Shown here: positions 26,551 to 36,172 of the stretch, one piece after another
Numbering within the stretch: position 1 is the stretch's first letter
Layout: each line of letters starts with the position of its first letter
Source of the DNA: Vicinamibacterales bacterium
Lineage (GTDB): Bacteria; Acidobacteriota; Vicinamibacteria; Vicinamibacterales; UBA2999
Length of the DNA stretch: 64,000 nt
Assembly: GCA_030680175.1 (NCBI GenBank)
Contig: JAUXWO010000050.1
Location: 62,001 to 126,000, forward strand
Direction of reading: 5' to 3'
Position numbers and translations under genes: made by a program
The notes under the pieces: generated by a model
Told to the model about the DNA's origin: nothing
Databases searched by the model: none
What the model saw: the letters and a program-made list of their open reading frames with translations, nothing else

Positions 26551-27441
26551 CTAGGGACGCGGCGCCGCCATGGCTTTGCGGATGGCGGCCACGGTGACGT
26601 CCGTGCGGAACTGGACGACCTGCCGGCCATCGGCAATCGTCTTCTCGATCGGCGCCAGCGACACGCCGTTAATGGCGAACTTGCCCGCCTTGATGCGTTC
26701 GGGCATCCGGATGCCATCCGTGTCGACGGTCGCGATGATGGAGGAGATGTAGTAGTTGTCGTGCAGGCCTTCCATCGTCTCGCGAATGCCGAGCGTCTCC
26801 TGGATGAAGACCTCGACGTCGCCGTAGTTGTAGAACTCCTGGATGAAATGCACCCGGGCGCCCTCGCCCTTCCACGCGCCGTTCAGCGTCTCGGCCACCT
26901 CCCGCATCGGGACGAGATTGCCGCCGCTGTCGCCGAGCAGGACGATGTCGGTGAAGCCCTGGGAGCGGAGGCTGGTGGCGATATCGCCGAGCAGGGCCTT
27001 GTAGGTGTCGCGCGAGAGGAAGATCGTGCCGGGCGACAGATTGGGCCGCGCGGGGTTGCCGGGTTCGAGCGTCACAATCGGCGCCGCGAGGGTCTGGCCG
27101 AGCGCGCGCGCGATCGACTCGCCCATGGCCTTCAGCACGTTGTTGTGCTTGCCGGTGGTCAGGTAGGGTCCGTTCTCCTCGATGCCGCCCGTCAGGACGA
27201 GGGCCGTGGTGGCCCCGGCGCGGATGAGGTCGCGCACCTCCAGCATCGTCAGATCCTCGATCCAGATGCTGTCGTGCATGTCGATGGGCCGCGGCATCTC
27301 CCTGACGTCCACGCGCGGCTGGGTGTTCACGGAGGCCACGCGGGGCGCGGGGGCCGGGGCCTGGGCCTCGGCCTGCGCTGCGGGCCGAGCCACAGTCATC
27401 ACCAGCAACAGCAGCAGCATCGATCGCACACCCTGACTCAT
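26551..27441 (-). CDS. Secreted creatininase-family protein (paralogue 1)
   Basis: A 296-aa protein with a signal peptide (MLLLLLVMTVARPAAQA). The domain matches the creatininase/amidohydrolase fold, but the metal ligands are altered. Classical EQHG reads EENG (Glu89), classical LGTD reads GKHNN (His99), and classical NGHGGN reads GDSGGN. The same substitutions appear in paralogue 2 at 28631-29575, so they are a subfamily trait and not random decay. The start ATG has GGAGG seven bases upstream. The reaction is unknown; creatininases hydrolyse cyclic or linear amides. Confidence 0.85.
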   Translation of the reverse strand: MSQGVRSMLLLLLVMTVARPAAQAEAQAPAPAPRVASVNTQPRVDVREMPRPIDMHDSIWIEDLTMLEVRDLIRAGATTALVLTGGIEENGPYLTTGKHNNVLKAMGESIARALGQTLAAPIVTLEPGNPARPNLSPGTIFLSRDTYKALLGDIATSLRSQGFTDIVLLGDSGGNLVPMREVAETLNGAWKGEGARVHFIQEFYNYGDVEVFIQETLGIRETMEGLHDNYYISSIIATVDTDGIRMPERIKAGKFAINGVSLAPIEKTIADGRQVVQFRTDVTVAAIRKAMAAPRP

Positions 27442-27661
27442 AGCGCCTCCTGCAGGACCGCCGACTCGCCCGGTATTGTAGCCCGCGCTCCCCAGGCGCC
27501 TGCCCTCGTCTCCTCGCGTGCCCAATTGTCACGCGGTGTCACAATTGCGCGATGACCCTTCTGGGGACTCCCCAGATGCCTCGCGTTCACCTACAATGCA
27601 CCGGTTAGCCTATTGCGCTCGGAGTCCCCGACACACGCGGACTCGCCGGAGGAAGATTGTG
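27442..27661. promoter_or_regulatory. Divergent promoter region with two palindromes
   Basis: A 220-bp gap between the two divergent transcription units. CAATTGT (27523-27529) and ACAATTG (27541-27547) form a perfect inverted repeat with an 11-bp spacer, a plausible regulator site. CTGGGG-ACT-CCCCAG (27561-27575) is a second palindrome. TACAAT at 27592-27597 is a good -10 hexamer for the cytochrome-like gene. The minus-strand promoter may use TATTGTAG near 27473-27480. Confidence 0.5.
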
Positions 27662-28594
27662 ATGCCACGACTCACCCAGGCCAGACCGACCGCCAGCACG
27701 CTGGTCGTCGCTGCGGCTGCCACCGCATTCATCTGTTCGATCGCCGCCCTCGCCGCGCAGGGGGGCCAGGCTGCTCCGGCGGCGCGGGCCGGCCAGCCGC
27801 CCGCCGGCAACCAGACGGCCCCCGCCCCGCCACCGCCGCCCAAGCCGCTCGTGCCCGTGACGGCCAGTTCCGTCATCGCCGCGCCGGACCGCTACCTCGG
27901 CGAGACCGTCACGCTGACGGGCATCGTCGACAAGGCGATGTCCATCACCACGTTCACGGTGGACCACGACGCCAAGACCTCGTCCGACAAGTCGATCCTC
28001 GTGATCGCGCGGCGGACGCTGAACGAGCCGGTCGTCGCTGATGAGTACGTCACGGTCATCGGCGAGCTCATCAAATACGACCCGGCCGAAGTGGCCAAGC
28101 GCAAGGATCCCGCGTTCGTCTCCGACGTGCCCGCCGAGACGCTGGCGGCCTTCGCCGGTCGTCCCGTGGTGCTTGCCACGACCGTCTTCCAGGGGTCGCG
28201 CGACCTCGCCATGCGCCTGCCCCCGCCGATGACGCCCGCCGAGGAAGCCCTCGACAAGGCGATGAAGGCCGTGGGGCCGGCCAACGGCGCGTTCCGCAAG
28301 GGCATGGCCGGCTCGAACGTCGAGCTCGCCGCCAAGAACGCCGCCATCCTCCGCGAGGCGTTCGTCGAGTCGGAGCAGTTCTTCAAGGCGCAGCGGATGC
28401 GGGAGCCCGAGCGGTGGGCCGTCGACGCCCGCCGCATCGTCGAGTCCATCCAGAAGGCCGTGGCGGCCAACAACTGGACCGCCGTGAAGGCCGAAGCCGA
28501 CAACCTCGGCAAGGCGTGCCAGACCTGTCACGCGGCGTACCGCGATCGCTACGACGATGGCAGCTTCCGGCTGATCCGGCCGGGCGGTCAGTAA
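27662..28594 (+). CDS. Secreted OB-fold / cytochrome c-like protein with one CxxCH
   Basis: A 310-aa protein. After a signal peptide (about residues 10-33) comes a Pro/Ala-rich linker, then an OB-fold-like domain (VTASSVIAAPDRYLGETVTLTGIVD to about 175). A C-terminal helical domain follows, whose last helix holds CQTCHAAYRD (Cys286, His290). A single C-terminal CxxCH in a helical bundle is the layout of class II (cytochrome c'-like) haem proteins. It probably binds one haem c in the periplasm. GGAGGAAG precedes the ATG. Electron partner unknown. Confidence 0.75.
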   Translation: MPRLTQARPTASTLVVAAAATAFICSIAALAAQGGQAAPAARAGQPPAGNQTAPAPPPPPKPLVPVTASSVIAAPDRYLGETVTLTGIVDKAMSITTFTVDHDAKTSSDKSILVIARRTLNEPVVADEYVTVIGELIKYDPAEVAKRKDPAFVSDVPAETLAAFAGRPVVLATTVFQGSRDLAMRLPPPMTPAEEALDKAMKAVGPANGAFRKGMAGSNVELAAKNAAILREAFVESEQFFKAQRMREPERWAVDARRIVESIQKAVAANNWTAVKAEADNLGKACQTCHAAYRDRYDDGSFRLIRPGGQ

Positions 28595-28630
28595 ACCGGC
28601 TTGACACGTGTGTTCATGAGGGAGACCGCT

Positions 28631-29575
28631 ATGAAGAAGATGTGCATGACCATCGGCGCGCTGGTGATCGCCGCCGGCCTGTGGGCGCCCCTGGAGGCGC
28701 AGGGGCCCGGCCAGCGCCGCGAGCCCGATCCGCGCTCGATGGGCGGCGGCGACTGCCGCGACAACCCGCTGAATTGCCGCGACACCCCCAACCCGCTCCC
28801 GCCGCACGACACCGTGTGGATCGAGGAGATGACGTGGATGGACGTCCGCGACGCCCTGGCAGCCGGCAAGACCACCGCCATCATCTCGACGGGCGGCGTG
28901 GAGCCGAACGGCCCGTGGCTGGTCACCGGCAAGCACAACTACGTGCTGCGCGCCAACTGCGACGCCACCGCGCGCCTGCTCGGCAACGCGCTCTGCGCCC
29001 CGGTCATTCCGCTGGTCCCGGAAGGCGGCATCGAGCCGCCCACCAGCCACATGACCTCGCCAGGCACGATCAGCATGCGCCAGGAGACCTTCGAGGCGAT
29101 GCTCACCGACGTCGCACACAGCCTGAAGATGCACGGTTTCAAGACCATCATCTTCATCGGCGACAGCGGCGGCAACCAGAGCGGCCAGCGCAACGTCGCC
29201 GAGCGCCTCAACACGCAGTTCGGCGACGAGGCCATCGTCGCGCACGTGCAGGAGTATTACGACTACGCATCGGTCAGCAAGTACATGGCCGCCAACGGCG
29301 TGGTCTCGTCGGCTGACGACGGGTTGCACGACGATCCGATCATCACGCTGAACATGCTGTACAACGATCCCGACTCGGTGCGCTACGACGCACGCGTGAA
29401 GGCAGGCAAGGCCGTGATCAACGGCGTGTCGATCGCCGATCGCGCGCAGGCGATGAAGTGGGCGAAGATGATCGTCGACTTCCGCGCCAAGGCGACGGCC
29501 GACGCCATCAACAAGGCCATCGCCAACAAGGGCACCCTGCCCGCGGCGCCGCGCCAGCGGCCCGGCGGCAACTAG
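28631..29575 (+). CDS. Secreted creatininase-family protein (paralogue 2)
   Basis: A 314-aa protein with a signal peptide (CMTIGALVIAAGLWAPLEAQG). A Cys-containing insert (CRDNPLNCRDTPNP) follows, which could form a disulfide. The creatininase-like domain has the same changed ligand set as paralogue 1: EPNG, GKHNY and GDSGGN. It sits 36 bp after the cytochrome-like gene and is likely in its operon; paralogue 1 is divergent. GGGAGA precedes the ATG. The TAG stop at 29573-29575 is the first bases of a dispersed repeat. Substrate unknown. Confidence 0.85.
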   Translation: MKKMCMTIGALVIAAGLWAPLEAQGPGQRREPDPRSMGGGDCRDNPLNCRDTPNPLPPHDTVWIEEMTWMDVRDALAAGKTTAIISTGGVEPNGPWLVTGKHNYVLRANCDATARLLGNALCAPVIPLVPEGGIEPPTSHMTSPGTISMRQETFEAMLTDVAHSLKMHGFKTIIFIGDSGGNQSGQRNVAERLNTQFGDEAIVAHVQEYYDYASVSKYMAANGVVSSADDGLHDDPIITLNMLYNDPDSVRYDARVKAGKAVINGVSIADRAQAMKWAKMIVDFRAKATADAINKAIANKGTLPAAPRQRPGGN

Positions 29576-29678
29576 TGGAGGGTCGCGACTGAAGAGGTCC
29601 TACCAGCGCATCTGCTCAGTCGCGATTCTGCGGGCCGCCCAGCGGGCGGCCCGGCAGTAGGTTGTCAACGACACCCTG
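29572..29678 (+). repeat. Dispersed repeat family B, copy 2
   Basis: Starts CTAGTGGAGGGTC and ends GTCAACGACACCCTG, 103 bp for the core, with the hairpin GGGCCGCCC-AGC-GGGCGGCCC (29632-29652). The sequence is about 80% identical to copy 1. It provides the stop codon of the creatininase-like gene and lies in a convergent gap. A further stem, GGCCCGGC / GCCGGGCC (29698-29715), follows and may help terminate transcription. Confidence 0.8.
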
Positions 29679-29726
29679 CGAGACTCACCGCGCGGGTGGC
29701 CCGGCACGCCGGGCCGCCCGCCGTCT

Positions 29727-30614
29727 CTATCGTCCCCCCTCGTCGCGCCGCTCCCCGAAGTACAAGCCGAACGCCCCGCACGTCTCGAAGCCGAGCGACT
29801 CGTAGAGCGCGCGCGCCGGGTGCGCCTGCTCGCCGGTGAAGAGGATGACGCGCGTGAGCCGGTGCACGGTCACCGCATCGCGGAGCAGCGTCCGCATGAC
29901 CGCGCGCGAGAGCCCCTGGCGCCGGCGCTCGGGTACCGTGTACACGCCACCCACCTGCGCGGCGGGATGGTAGAACGCGTTGAAGCTCGCGATGGAGACC
30001 AGCCGGTCCCCGTCCCAGGCGCCCCACCAGTGGCCGTTCTCGGCCGACTTCGTGAACCCGGCGCGGCGGACCGCTGACGTGCCCACCGGCAGGCGCTGCT
30101 CCTGGAGAAACGCGGCGGCCAGGGGATCCCAGGCCGCGGCATCCGAGGCCGTCAGGCTCCGCACGCCGGACACCGCGCCGGCATCCGCCCCGTGCGCCGG
30201 GCCTAGCGCAAGACGATAGAGCACCTCGCGCGAGTGTTGCGTCACGACCAGGTCGTGCCGCGCGCGCACGAGCGTCCACAGGGCTTCGGCCATCGGCCAG
30301 TCGCCGAGCACGCCGCGCACCTCCGTCCCGCGGCCCACCGTATCCGCCTCGATGATGGGCGCCTGGTCGGCCCGGCCGTCACCCTGCACGACGACATGGC
30401 CGCTGCGCGTGAGGCACCAGACGGCCTGGATGTCGCCAGACGCGACCAGCGCCCGGAAGTCGCCGGAATACGGGCTGTCGCCCTGTCGATGACCGAAGGC
30501 GCGGAGGTTCGAGAGCAGGAACAGGGACGTCTCGACGCGCGCCTCGAGATAGGCCCGCACCGCCGGCAGCTCCGCCTCCGTCACCTCGATCACGCCGGCC
30601 GGAAGGTTCGGCAC
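29727..30614 (-). CDS. GNAT family N-acetyltransferase
   Basis: A 295-aa protein with a C-terminal GNAT domain (about 165-290). The acetyl-CoA loop is VGGVYTVPERRRQGLSRAVMR, followed by the ARALYESLGFETCG motif with the conserved Tyr. The N-terminal half (about 1-150) is a degenerate second acetyltransferase-like domain, as in other two-domain GNATs. Substrate unknown. It is co-directional with the M81 gene, 48 bp away. Confidence 0.85.
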   Translation of the reverse strand: MPNLPAGVIEVTEAELPAVRAYLEARVETSLFLLSNLRAFGHRQGDSPYSGDFRALVASGDIQAVWCLTRSGHVVVQGDGRADQAPIIEADTVGRGTEVRGVLGDWPMAEALWTLVRARHDLVVTQHSREVLYRLALGPAHGADAGAVSGVRSLTASDAAAWDPLAAAFLQEQRLPVGTSAVRRAGFTKSAENGHWWGAWDGDRLVSIASFNAFYHPAAQVGGVYTVPERRRQGLSRAVMRTLLRDAVTVHRLTRVILFTGEQAHPARALYESLGFETCGAFGLYFGERRDEGGR

Positions 30615-30662
30615 GGCGTCATCATGCCTCAGAAGGGCCGGGGCGCGTGCATCGATCGTGCA

Positions 30663-32276
30663 CTACCGCGGGCCGTCCGGCGGTGTACCGAATGGATACA
30701 GGCGGGTGATCGGCGCGTGTTCGTAGCGCAGGGCGCCGAGCCGCGTGGTGCCGAACCAGTCGCCCGGGGCATCGACGATCAGGATCGTCTTCGCGTAGCC
30801 GTTGTCGTCGAAGCCGCGCCGGAAGTGCGCGCGGGTCTTGAGCACGAAGACGTCGAAGGCGTCCGGATCCAGATCGGCGAAGCGCAGTTGCCCGGGCATG
30901 GTGATCTGCTGATAGGCCGGGGTCAGGATGAGGACGTTGCCGGGGCCGAAGTCGATGACGGCCACCCGCTCGTAGCCCCAGCGGGCGCCCTTCCAGCGCA
31001 GGGTGCCCGTAATGCGCACCGGCTGGCCCGCCGGCTCGCCGGTGTACCCGCCCACCTCGCGGTCGAACGGCGCGCCCGGCGGCAGGTCTGCCTCGAAGAT
31101 CGCGTCGAGCGCCGGTGCATCGGTCAGCGCGGCGTAGAGCACCTTGCCGACGCCGCCGTCGACCAGCGCCTTCAGCGTCCACGTGCCATCGCCCGGCCGG
31201 TCCCAGTAGTCGGCCAGCACGACCGGCGTTGCGCCGCTCGCGATCGCGGTCTGGGTCCGCCGCACGGCCTCCGCGGGCAGCGGGTAGCTCCCCGCCGACG
31301 CGTACCGCTCGCGCTCGCGCCAGATGAGCGCGGCCACGTCGCTCGCGGCCTCCTCCGCCAGCGTCGCGTCGCCGTTGGTCATCACCTGCACCGTCGTGCC
31401 GATGTCCGGTACGTCGGCCCAGGGGAAGCCGAGGAACACGCTCACGAACACACCGGGGTACTGATCTTCCCAGCGCCGCGCGCGGGCCATGATGTCCATC
31501 ACGGGCGACGCGCCGGTCCACTGCAGCACGGTCGCGGTGACGACGGGCACGGTCTTGGTCACGCGCACCGGAGCGTACTCGCCGCGCATCACGCGGCGCA
31601 GGTACGTCGCGGCCCGCTCGCCCTGGAACCACGAGTCGTAGTGGGGGAAGTGCTTGGTGACGAAGGAGCCGTCCGCCACCTCGAGAAACGCGGCATCCTC
31701 GTTGCCGTGCAGGTCGAACGCCGCGACGATCGGCACGCCGGGTCCCACGACCTCGCGGAAGCGGCGGGCGATCTCGGCTTCGGGCCGCGGGACATCGCGC
31801 ACCGCCATCGCGCCGTGCAGCGCGAGGTAGACGCCGTCCACCGGCAGGGCCGCGCGGAGGTCCGTCAGCATCAGATCGACGAAGTGATCGAAGGCGTCCT
31901 TCGTGGTCCAGGCGCGGGACGAGCCGCCGAAGGCTTCGTAGGGGGAGGTGAGGCCGACGAGCTCGATGTCGCCGAACTCGCGCGCCATCTTCACGAACCC
32001 GGCCACATAGGTGTCGTCGTCGTTCAGCAGCGCGTCGCCGCCGAACGGCGGACGGATACGTGTCCAGTCCTCGATGCCCATGTCGCCACCGGGACAGAAC
32101 GTGCACGTCTCGTGCTGGAAGCGCGCGACCGCCACCTTGAACGCGCCGCCGGCCCCCTGCCCGGCCCGCACGCCCGAGGTGGTCTGGCCGGAGGGCGGCG
32201 TGTTCGGCGCGCCACACCCGGACATTCCGAGCGCGACGAGCAACACGGCGGCAGCAGTGGCGGCGCGGACGGACAT
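30663..32276 (-). CDS. M81 family metallopeptidase (MlrC-like), predicted lipoprotein
   Basis: A 537-aa protein that matches MlrC, the zinc peptidase that finishes microcystin degradation. The N-terminal MlrC domain starts KVAVARFQHETCTFCP and includes GVYLALHGAMAV and AAFDLHGNEDA, with His and Asp metal ligands. The C-terminal MlrC_C domain has GFPWADVPDIGTTVQV and VVLADYWDRPGDGT. The N-terminus has a lipobox (LGMSGC), so it should be anchored to a membrane on the periplasmic side. Most bacterial M81 proteins have no known substrate. The start is preceded by GGGAGGAGT. Confidence 0.88.
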   Translation of the reverse strand: MSVRAATAAAVLLVALGMSGCGAPNTPPSGQTTSGVRAGQGAGGAFKVAVARFQHETCTFCPGGDMGIEDWTRIRPPFGGDALLNDDDTYVAGFVKMAREFGDIELVGLTSPYEAFGGSSRAWTTKDAFDHFVDLMLTDLRAALPVDGVYLALHGAMAVRDVPRPEAEIARRFREVVGPGVPIVAAFDLHGNEDAAFLEVADGSFVTKHFPHYDSWFQGERAATYLRRVMRGEYAPVRVTKTVPVVTATVLQWTGASPVMDIMARARRWEDQYPGVFVSVFLGFPWADVPDIGTTVQVMTNGDATLAEEAASDVAALIWRERERYASAGSYPLPAEAVRRTQTAIASGATPVVLADYWDRPGDGTWTLKALVDGGVGKVLYAALTDAPALDAIFEADLPPGAPFDREVGGYTGEPAGQPVRITGTLRWKGARWGYERVAVIDFGPGNVLILTPAYQQITMPGQLRFADLDPDAFDVFVLKTRAHFRRGFDDNGYAKTILIVDAPGDWFGTTRLGALRYEHAPITRLYPFGTPPDGPR

Positions 32277-32451
32277 GGGCACTCCTCCCAAAATGGAAAA
32301 CGGACGGTGCGGAGTATACCCCGCACCGCCCGTTTCGTAGCCGCCGGGCACGGCTCACGCCGTGCCCGGTTGATGGCTCTCGGCTCTCAGCGACCAGCTT
32401 GCGGCGATGAAGAGCCGAAAGCCGATCGCTGACCGCCGATCGCTGACAGCG

Positions 32452-33990
<1,539 letters not shown>

Positions 33991-34074
33991 CTCGTCTCCT
34001 TCACTCGTCGCTCTTCGCGATTTGGTCGTTCGCTCGTTGCCTGTCGTGCCTGCGGCTCTTGTCGTGTCGTGTGC

Positions 34075-34097
34075 ATCGGGGCGGCCCGATCCGCCCC
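34075..34097 (-). promoter_or_regulatory. Alternative hairpins in the ahcY leader
   Basis: Two mutually exclusive stems share bases: GGGGCGG / CCGCCCC (34078-34084 with 34091-34097) and ATCGGG / CCCGAT (34075-34080 with 34085-34090). Such overlap is typical of attenuators, but no known SAH or SAM riboswitch core is visible in the 220-bp leader, and no U-run follows. Treat as a candidate only. Confidence 0.35.
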
Positions 34098-34154
34098 GCT
34101 CGGTCGTGTCACCAGTCAGAGATTCGTGAGTAGTACCTGCATCTCCCCTCAACC

Positions 34155-34214
34155 ACGGCTCTGCGGGCCGCCCAACGGGCGGCCCGGTAGTGGATCGTCA
34201 ACGACACTCCACTA
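34155..34214 (-). repeat. Dispersed repeat family B, partial copy 3
   Basis: Contains the GGGCCGCCC-AAC-GGGCGGCCC hairpin and the right end GTCAACGACACTCCACTAG. The final CTAG supplies the TAG stop (34214-34212, minus strand) of the ArsR-methyltransferase. The left half has diverged. It separates that gene from the ahcY leader. Confidence 0.75.
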
Positions 34215-35189
34215 GATCGCTGCGGGTGCACCGGGCCCGCCTCCTGCGCCTGCCTTCGTGGCCACCGCCGCGAAAAGCGCCGGCCCCTTCACCGCGGGGT
34301 CGACGGGCAGGGCGTGGATCCGGATATCACTGAACCCTGCCGTCGTCAGCAGCTTCCGCAGTTGTGGCTCGGGAAAGCCGAGCCACACGTGCCCCATCTG
34401 CTGCTGGTAGTCGACGCGGTCGTGCGGCTGCATGTCAATCACGAGCACGCGGCCGCCCGGTCGCGTGACGCGCGCCACGTCCGCCAGCGTGCGGGAGGGA
34501 TCCGGGGCGTGGTGCAGGACGAGCGCGAGCACGGCGGCATCGAGCCGGCCGTCCTCGATCGGGAGCGCCTCGAGATCGCCCCGCCGCAGATCCACGTTCG
34601 GCGCCCCCGCCAGCCGGCGTCGCGCCGCGTCGATCATGTCGGCTGAGCCATCCACCGCGATCACCTCGCGCACGTGCCGCGCCACGAGCGCGCTCACCTC
34701 GCCGGTGCCGCACCCGAGGTCCCCAACGACGAGCGTGGGGTCGAGGAGGGCAAGCAGCCCGTGCAGATGAAAGGTGTCGCCGAAGAGTTCCGCGCGCAGG
34801 TGGTCCCACTGCCCCGAGGCCGTCGAGAAGAACTCCTCGGACTTCGAGCGGCGGCGCGCGAGCACGCTCGTCAGACGCCGGGCATCCTGGGCCGACGCCG
34901 CCGTGGCGGCCACCTGCTCGCGGATGATCGGCCAGAGTTGCCGTGCGCTCGCGTCCAGATCGCCCAGCTCCATCCGGTAGTAACGGCTCGTGCCGTCGCG
35001 CCGCGACGTCAGCCAGTCCACGTCGGACAACGACTTCAGGTGCCGGCTCACGGTGGACTGGGGCAGTTGCAGGACGCCGCACAACTCCGACACCGTCAGC
35101 TCGTGCCGGTCGAGCACCAGCAGCATGCGGCACCGCACGGGGTCGGCGAGGACCGCCATGTGGTCGAGAATCTGCGTCGGCGTATTCAT
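34212..35189 (-). CDS. ArsR-family regulator fused to SAM-dependent methyltransferase
   Basis: A 325-aa fusion. An N-terminal winged-helix ArsR domain (about 5-90) has VSELCGVLQLPQSTVSRHLKSL as its recognition helix-turn-helix. A class I methyltransferase domain (about 140-270) has VGDLGCGTGEVSALVA, EVIAVDGSADMIDAAR and the LALVLHHAPDPSRTLADVARVTRPGGRVLVID block. No metal-binding Cys pair of arsenic sensors is seen. It lies directly upstream of ahcY on the same strand. SahR, an ArsR-type regulator of the methionine/SAH cycle in Proteobacteria, has similar genomic company, so a SAH- or SAM-sensing repressor is the likely role. It may use the methyltransferase fold only to sense its ligand. Confidence 0.85.
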   Translation of the reverse strand: MNTPTQILDHMAVLADPVRCRMLLVLDRHELTVSELCGVLQLPQSTVSRHLKSLSDVDWLTSRRDGTSRYYRMELGDLDASARQLWPIIREQVAATAASAQDARRLTSVLARRRSKSEEFFSTASGQWDHLRAELFGDTFHLHGLLALLDPTLVVGDLGCGTGEVSALVARHVREVIAVDGSADMIDAARRRLAGAPNVDLRRGDLEALPIEDGRLDAAVLALVLHHAPDPSRTLADVARVTRPGGRVLVIDMQPHDRVDYQQQMGHVWLGFPEPQLRKLLTTAGFSDIRIHALPVDPAVKGPALFAAVATKAGAGGGPGAPAAI

Positions 35190-35209
35190 CCGTAAATCCG
35201 GATTAAAGG
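35190..35209. promoter_or_regulatory. Candidate ArsR operator
   Basis: The palindrome AATCCGGATT (35195-35204), inside TAAATCCGGATTAAA, lies six bases before the start codon of the divergent ArsR-methyltransferase gene and within 75 bp of the GAF gene. It is in an AT-rich dip, the usual place for an autoregulatory ArsR site. Confidence 0.45.
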
Positions 35210-35266
35210 TTACTCTGTGGCGTGCCCGGCGTCAAGGCCCTGTTTTCGGGCTATTCTTGACCCATC

Positions 35267-36163
35267 GTGCCGCGTGTGTGGTTTCGTCTGCTCCTCCCTC
35301 TCGCCACCGCGGGCACGGCCGTGCTTGTCGCATTCCTGCTGCTGCCGGTGACCACGGCGGCCTGGGTTCCCCTGATGGTCCCCGCCGTGGCGCTGTGCGC
35401 GTGGTACACGGGGCTGTGGTCGGCGGGGCTGGCGCTCATCCTCGGCGTGTCCGGCCGGTGGTGGCTGTTTGGCCCGCCCGACAGCCTCGCGATGACCGGG
35501 CGGCTGACGGCTGGGGTGGTCCTGCTCGCGGGGGTCGCCGTGGTCCTCAACCAGGCGCGTCGGGCGCGTGACGATCGCGCGCACGCGCAGCAGATTCAGC
35601 GGGACCAGGCCTCACGAGCCCAGAAGGCCGTGGCGGCCCGCCGCGCGGCCTTTCTCGCCCATGCGAGTGAGGTGCTGGCCTCGTCGGCCGACTACGAGAC
35701 GACGCTGACCGCCGTGGCGAACCTGGCGGTCCCCCAGATCGCCGACCTGTGCATCGTGGACGTGCTGCATGAGGACGGCCGGTTCCGCGCCCTCGCGATC
35801 GCGCATGTGGACCCCACCACGGTGCAGCTCGTCAGGGAGTTGCGTGGCATGCACCCGCTGGACCCGAAGGCGCCGTACGGGCCGCCCCGCGTGCTGCGCA
35901 CCGGCCGCTCGGTGATCTACACGGACCTGACCGACCCGGACGTGATGCAGGAGCTGGCCGGGGACCTCTCGCAACTGCGCGTCAGCAACGCCCTGGGCCT
36001 CCGCTCGACCATGGCCGTGCCGCTCCTGGTCGGCGGCCGGCGGCTGGGCGTCATCTCGTTCGCCACGGCGGAATCCAACCGCCGCTTCGTCTCAGCCGAC
36101 CTGCACTTCGCCGAAGACCTCGCGCGCCGCGCCGCAATCGCCATCGACGCCGCCCGCCCGTGA
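35267..36163 (+). CDS. Membrane GAF-domain sensor, apparently lacking an output domain
   Basis: A 298-aa protein. Three hydrophobic segments (residues about 5-28, 33-60 and 75-98) resemble a DUF4118-type membrane sensor. A short coiled-coil linker (RARDDRAHAQQIQRDQAS) leads into a GAF domain (about 130-298) with LCIVDVLHEDG and RSTMAVPLLVGGRRLGVISF. In relatives, the GAF is followed by a histidine kinase or SpoIIE-like phosphatase after RAAIAIDNARL. Here it stops at RAAIAIDAARP, nine bases before the left end of the RAYT element. It may be a truncated gene or a small sensor acting with a separate output protein. Confidence 0.75.
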   Translation: MPRVWFRLLLPLATAGTAVLVAFLLLPVTTAAWVPLMVPAVALCAWYTGLWSAGLALILGVSGRWWLFGPPDSLAMTGRLTAGVVLLAGVAVVLNQARRARDDRAHAQQIQRDQASRAQKAVAARRAAFLAHASEVLASSADYETTLTAVANLAVPQIADLCIVDVLHEDGRFRALAIAHVDPTTVQLVRELRGMHPLDPKAPYGPPRVLRTGRSVIYTDLTDPDVMQELAGDLSQLRVSNALGLRSTMAVPLLVGGRRLGVISFATAESNRRFVSADLHFAEDLARRAAIAIDAARP

Positions 36164-36172
36164 GGCCCGTGA

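Noticed and set aside
33991-34140. SAH riboswitch in the ahcY leader
   Set aside because: The conserved SAH core sequence is not visible; only a GC hairpin with an alternative pairing remains, listed as a weak candidate.
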